From Cytophagales bacterium (GTDB lineage: Bacteria; Bacteroidota; Bacteroidia; Cytophagales; Spirosomataceae), in NCBI GenBank assembly GCA_013298025.1, contig JAAFJE010000013.1, forward strand, positions 62,001 through 126,000: 64,000 nucleotides of DNA. Direction: 5' to 3'. A model generated the notes under the pieces. It did not search any database. It was not told the origin of the DNA and was given only the letters and a program-made list of their open reading frames with translations. Both the position numbers and the translations under genes were made by a program. Below are positions 62,126 to 64,000 of this stretch, piece after piece. Numbering within the stretch: position 1 is the first letter of the stretch; each line of letters begins with the position of its first letter.

Positions 62126-64000
62126 ATGGTAAGAAAACTATCCGTGTCAAAACTTTTAATTATACTCTCCTTCTTTATCATAGAAGAAAGTAGGTTTGTC
62201 CAATTGTTTGCTCAAAACATAGAGCAACCCTTGTTAGATGACCGATGGAAAGCCGCTTGGATTACTGTCCCAGACATTGTCCCCAACGGTTATGGCGTTT
62301 ATTGTTTTCGCAAACGTTTTAGCTTAGTAACTAAACCAGAAAAATTCGTCATTCACGTTTCAGCAGATAATCGTTACAAATTATTTGTCAACGAAACCTT
62401 GGTTTCATTGGGCCCTGCTCGTGGCGATTTATCACATTGGAATTACGAAACAATTGATATTGCTTCTTATCTAAAAGCAGGGAAAAATATCATTGCAGCA
62501 CAAGTATGGAATGAAGGCGAACACAGGTCCGAAGGACAAATTACGTATCGAACAGGGTTTATTTTACAAGGAGCAGGCACAGAAGCCGCTATTCTAAACA
62601 CAGATGATTCTTGGAAATGTAAACAGGAAACAAGCTACGCCCCCTTATCGGTCAATCTTCGTACTTATTATGTGGCTGGCAGTGGCGAAATTAGAAATAT
62701 GGCTCTTTCGCTAGGACAATGGCAAAGCGAAGGATATGACGATACGCCATGGCCAAAAGCCCAAAAATTGATGCCCGGTACGCCAAGAAATCTCCAAGGA
62801 GCTTTTGGAACACCTTTCGGCTGGAAGCTTGTTCCTTCTTCTTTACCCCAAATGGAGTTGACCAAGGAACGTTTGGTAAAGTTAGTAAAAAACGAAAGTG
62901 GAATAACAATCCCAGACAACTTTCCGGCAAGCAAACAGCATTTTCAAATTCCAGCAAATACCACGGTACAACTCATCCTAGACCAAACGCATTTGACCAA
63001 TGCTTATCCTACAATTGAGTGGAGTGGCGGTAAAAATGCCACAATTGCAGTCACTTATGCAGAAGCATTATACACAAAATATCCTACCAAAAGCAATAGA
63101 AACGATATTGAAGGAAAAGTATTGATTGGTAGAAAAGACAGTATCATTTCGGATGGTAGCCTACATCAGCAGTTTTCAACGCTTACTTTTAGAACTTTTC
63201 GTTACATACAACTCACGCTTCGTACCCAACAAGAACCACTCATTTTAAACGATATTTACAGCACATTTACAGGTTTTCCATTTCAGTTGAAAGCCTCTAT
63301 CAATAGCCAAAATCCTGAAATCAATACAATGCTCAACATCGGTTGGCGTACCGCCCGCCTTTGTGCCTACGAAACCTATATGGATTGCCCTTATTATGAG
63401 CAATTACAATACATTGGCGATGCTCGTATTCAAGCATTGGTATCACTTTATAATACAGGCGATGACCGTCTGTTGAAAAATGCCCTCAACCTGATGGAAT
63501 ATTCCAGAGAAGCAGAAGGCGTAACCTCCAGCAGGCATCCATCCTATACGATTCAATATATTCCAACATTTTCTTTATGGTACATCGGAATGCTTGACGA
63601 TTATAGCAAATACGGACAAAACCCTGATTTTGTTCAACGCAAAATCAGTGGTGTTCGGCAAATATTAGCTTTTTTCAATACTTATCAAGAGAAAGACGGT
63701 TCGCTCAGAAATGTACCCCAATGGATGTTTACCGATTGGGTTGACAAGCGTACAGGTTGGGTAAATGGTATCGGCCCTGTGGGTAAAGATGGATATTCGG
63801 CTGTTCTTGATTTACAATTACTATTGGCCTACCAAACGGCTGTTGAGTTAGAAAAAAAACTGGGGATTCCTGCTATGGCAGCCTATTACCAAACATTTGT
63901 TGACGTATTGAAAAAAAGTATCCGAGCTAAATATTGGGATACAACAGCACATCTGATAGCCGACCGTACCGAAAAAGATGTCTTTTCTCAACATAGCAAT
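62126..64000 (+). CDS. GH78-type alpha-L-rhamnosidase (C-terminus cut by window edge)
   Basis: From the ATG at 62126, preceded by an AAAGAGGAAA purine-rich stretch, 625 codons are open to the last base, so the protein continues outside the window. A signal peptide (to about 33, RFVQLFAQ) leads into an N-terminal jelly roll (FVIHVSADNRYKLFVNETLVSLGPARGD) and a second beta domain. The (alpha/alpha)6 barrel begins with the hallmark MDCPYYEQLQYIGDARIQAL, whose acidic residues form the GH78 active site. It should release alpha-L-rhamnose from pectic glycans imported or degraded by the upstream Sus system. Confidence 0.88.
   Translation, partial: MVRKLSVSKLLIILSFFIIEESRFVQLFAQNIEQPLLDDRWKAAWITVPDIVPNGYGVYCFRKRFSLVTKPEKFVIHVSADNRYKLFVNETLVSLGPARGDLSHWNYETIDIASYLKAGKNIIAAQVWNEGEHRSEGQITYRTGFILQGAGTEAAILNTDDSWKCKQETSYAPLSVNLRTYYVAGSGEIRNMALSLGQWQSEGYDDTPWPKAQKLMPGTPRNLQGAFGTPFGWKLVPSSLPQMELTKERLVKLVKNESGITIPDNFPASKQHFQIPANTTVQLILDQTHLTNAYPTIEWSGGKNATIAVTYAEALYTKYPTKSNRNDIEGKVLIGRKDSIISDGSLHQQFSTLTFRTFRYIQLTLRTQQEPLILNDIYSTFTGFPFQLKASINSQNPEINTMLNIGWRTARLCAYETYMDCPYYEQLQYIGDARIQALVSLYNTGDDRLLKNALNLMEYSREAEGVTSSRHPSYTIQYIPTFSLWYIGMLDDYSKYGQNPDFVQRKISGVRQILAFFNTYQEKDGSLRNVPQWMFTDWVDKRTGWVNGIGPVGKDGYSAVLDLQLLLAYQTAVELEKKLGIPAMAAYYQTFVDVLKKSIRAKYWDTTAHLIADRTEKDVFSQHSN

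Noticed and set aside
1-64000. CRISPR array, tRNA or rRNA genes, prophage
   Set aside because: No regularly spaced direct repeats with unique spacers, no cloverleaf or rRNA signature and no phage structural genes were seen.

Overview
The window is chromosomal DNA of a low-GC member of the Bacteroidota, most likely an environmental Cytophagales relative. This is inferred from SusC/SusD transporters, an ECF sigma/FecR pair, many secreted glycosidases, TAnnTTTG-type -7 boxes, little Shine-Dalgarno signal and short lipoprotein signals. I saw no rRNA, tRNA, CRISPR array, integrase or transposase gene, so the exact genus is not determined.

Regions 1-33.3 kb and 50.5-64 kb are carbohydrate-utilisation islands. 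The left one encodes a GH2 beta-galactosidase-type enzyme with a malectin domain (cut by the left edge), a GH106 rhamnosidase, a GH3 enzyme, a four-gene operon (GH95 fucosidase-type enzyme, exported TIM-barrel isomerase-like protein, GH67-like enzyme, MGH1-like enzyme) and a GH127-GH51 L-arabinofuranosidase operon. These are interleaved with three AraC-type regulators, an Lrp-type regulator, a Nudix-fold sugar regulator and a giant ThuA/PQQ-dehydrogenase/cytochrome c protein. The right island holds GH36, a GntR regulator, an ECF sigma factor with a FecR anti-sigma, SusC with an STN signalling domain, SusD, and a GH78 rhamnosidase cut by the right edge. The combination of rhamnosidases, arabinofuranosidases, a fucosidase-type enzyme and galactosidases suggests branched plant pectin (rhamnogalacturonan or arabinogalactan side chains) as substrate; that is inference.

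The middle (33.5-50.4 kb) is accessory. It has an EamA transporter, a complete three-gene HipBST-type toxin-antitoxin module with a candidate GTGC-N8-GCAC operator, a YgiD-type dioxygenase, an exported TIM-barrel isomerase-like protein and a predicted extracytoplasmic flavin redox group (ankyrin protein, DUF2271 protein with a TGAS flavinylation-like motif, PepSY flavoreductase, ApbE). Between the TspO-like gene and apbE lies a very AT-rich block at about 44.4-49.4 kb. It carries five orphan lipoprotein or membrane-anchored genes separated by copies of a composite palindromic repeat family, chimeric repeats, an inverted repeat pair and an exact 131-bp duplication of a gene end. This repeat-separated orphan-gene array is the least explained structure in the window.

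Smaller signals of note are a perfect 19-bp-arm inverted repeat in front of the ThuA/dehydrogenase gene, four ACAGT boxes at exact 10-bp spacing before the sigma-factor gene, a GH95 enzyme with a whole extra domain nested in its N-terminal sandwich, and a small secreted barrel domain found both alone and as the tail of the giant dehydrogenase.
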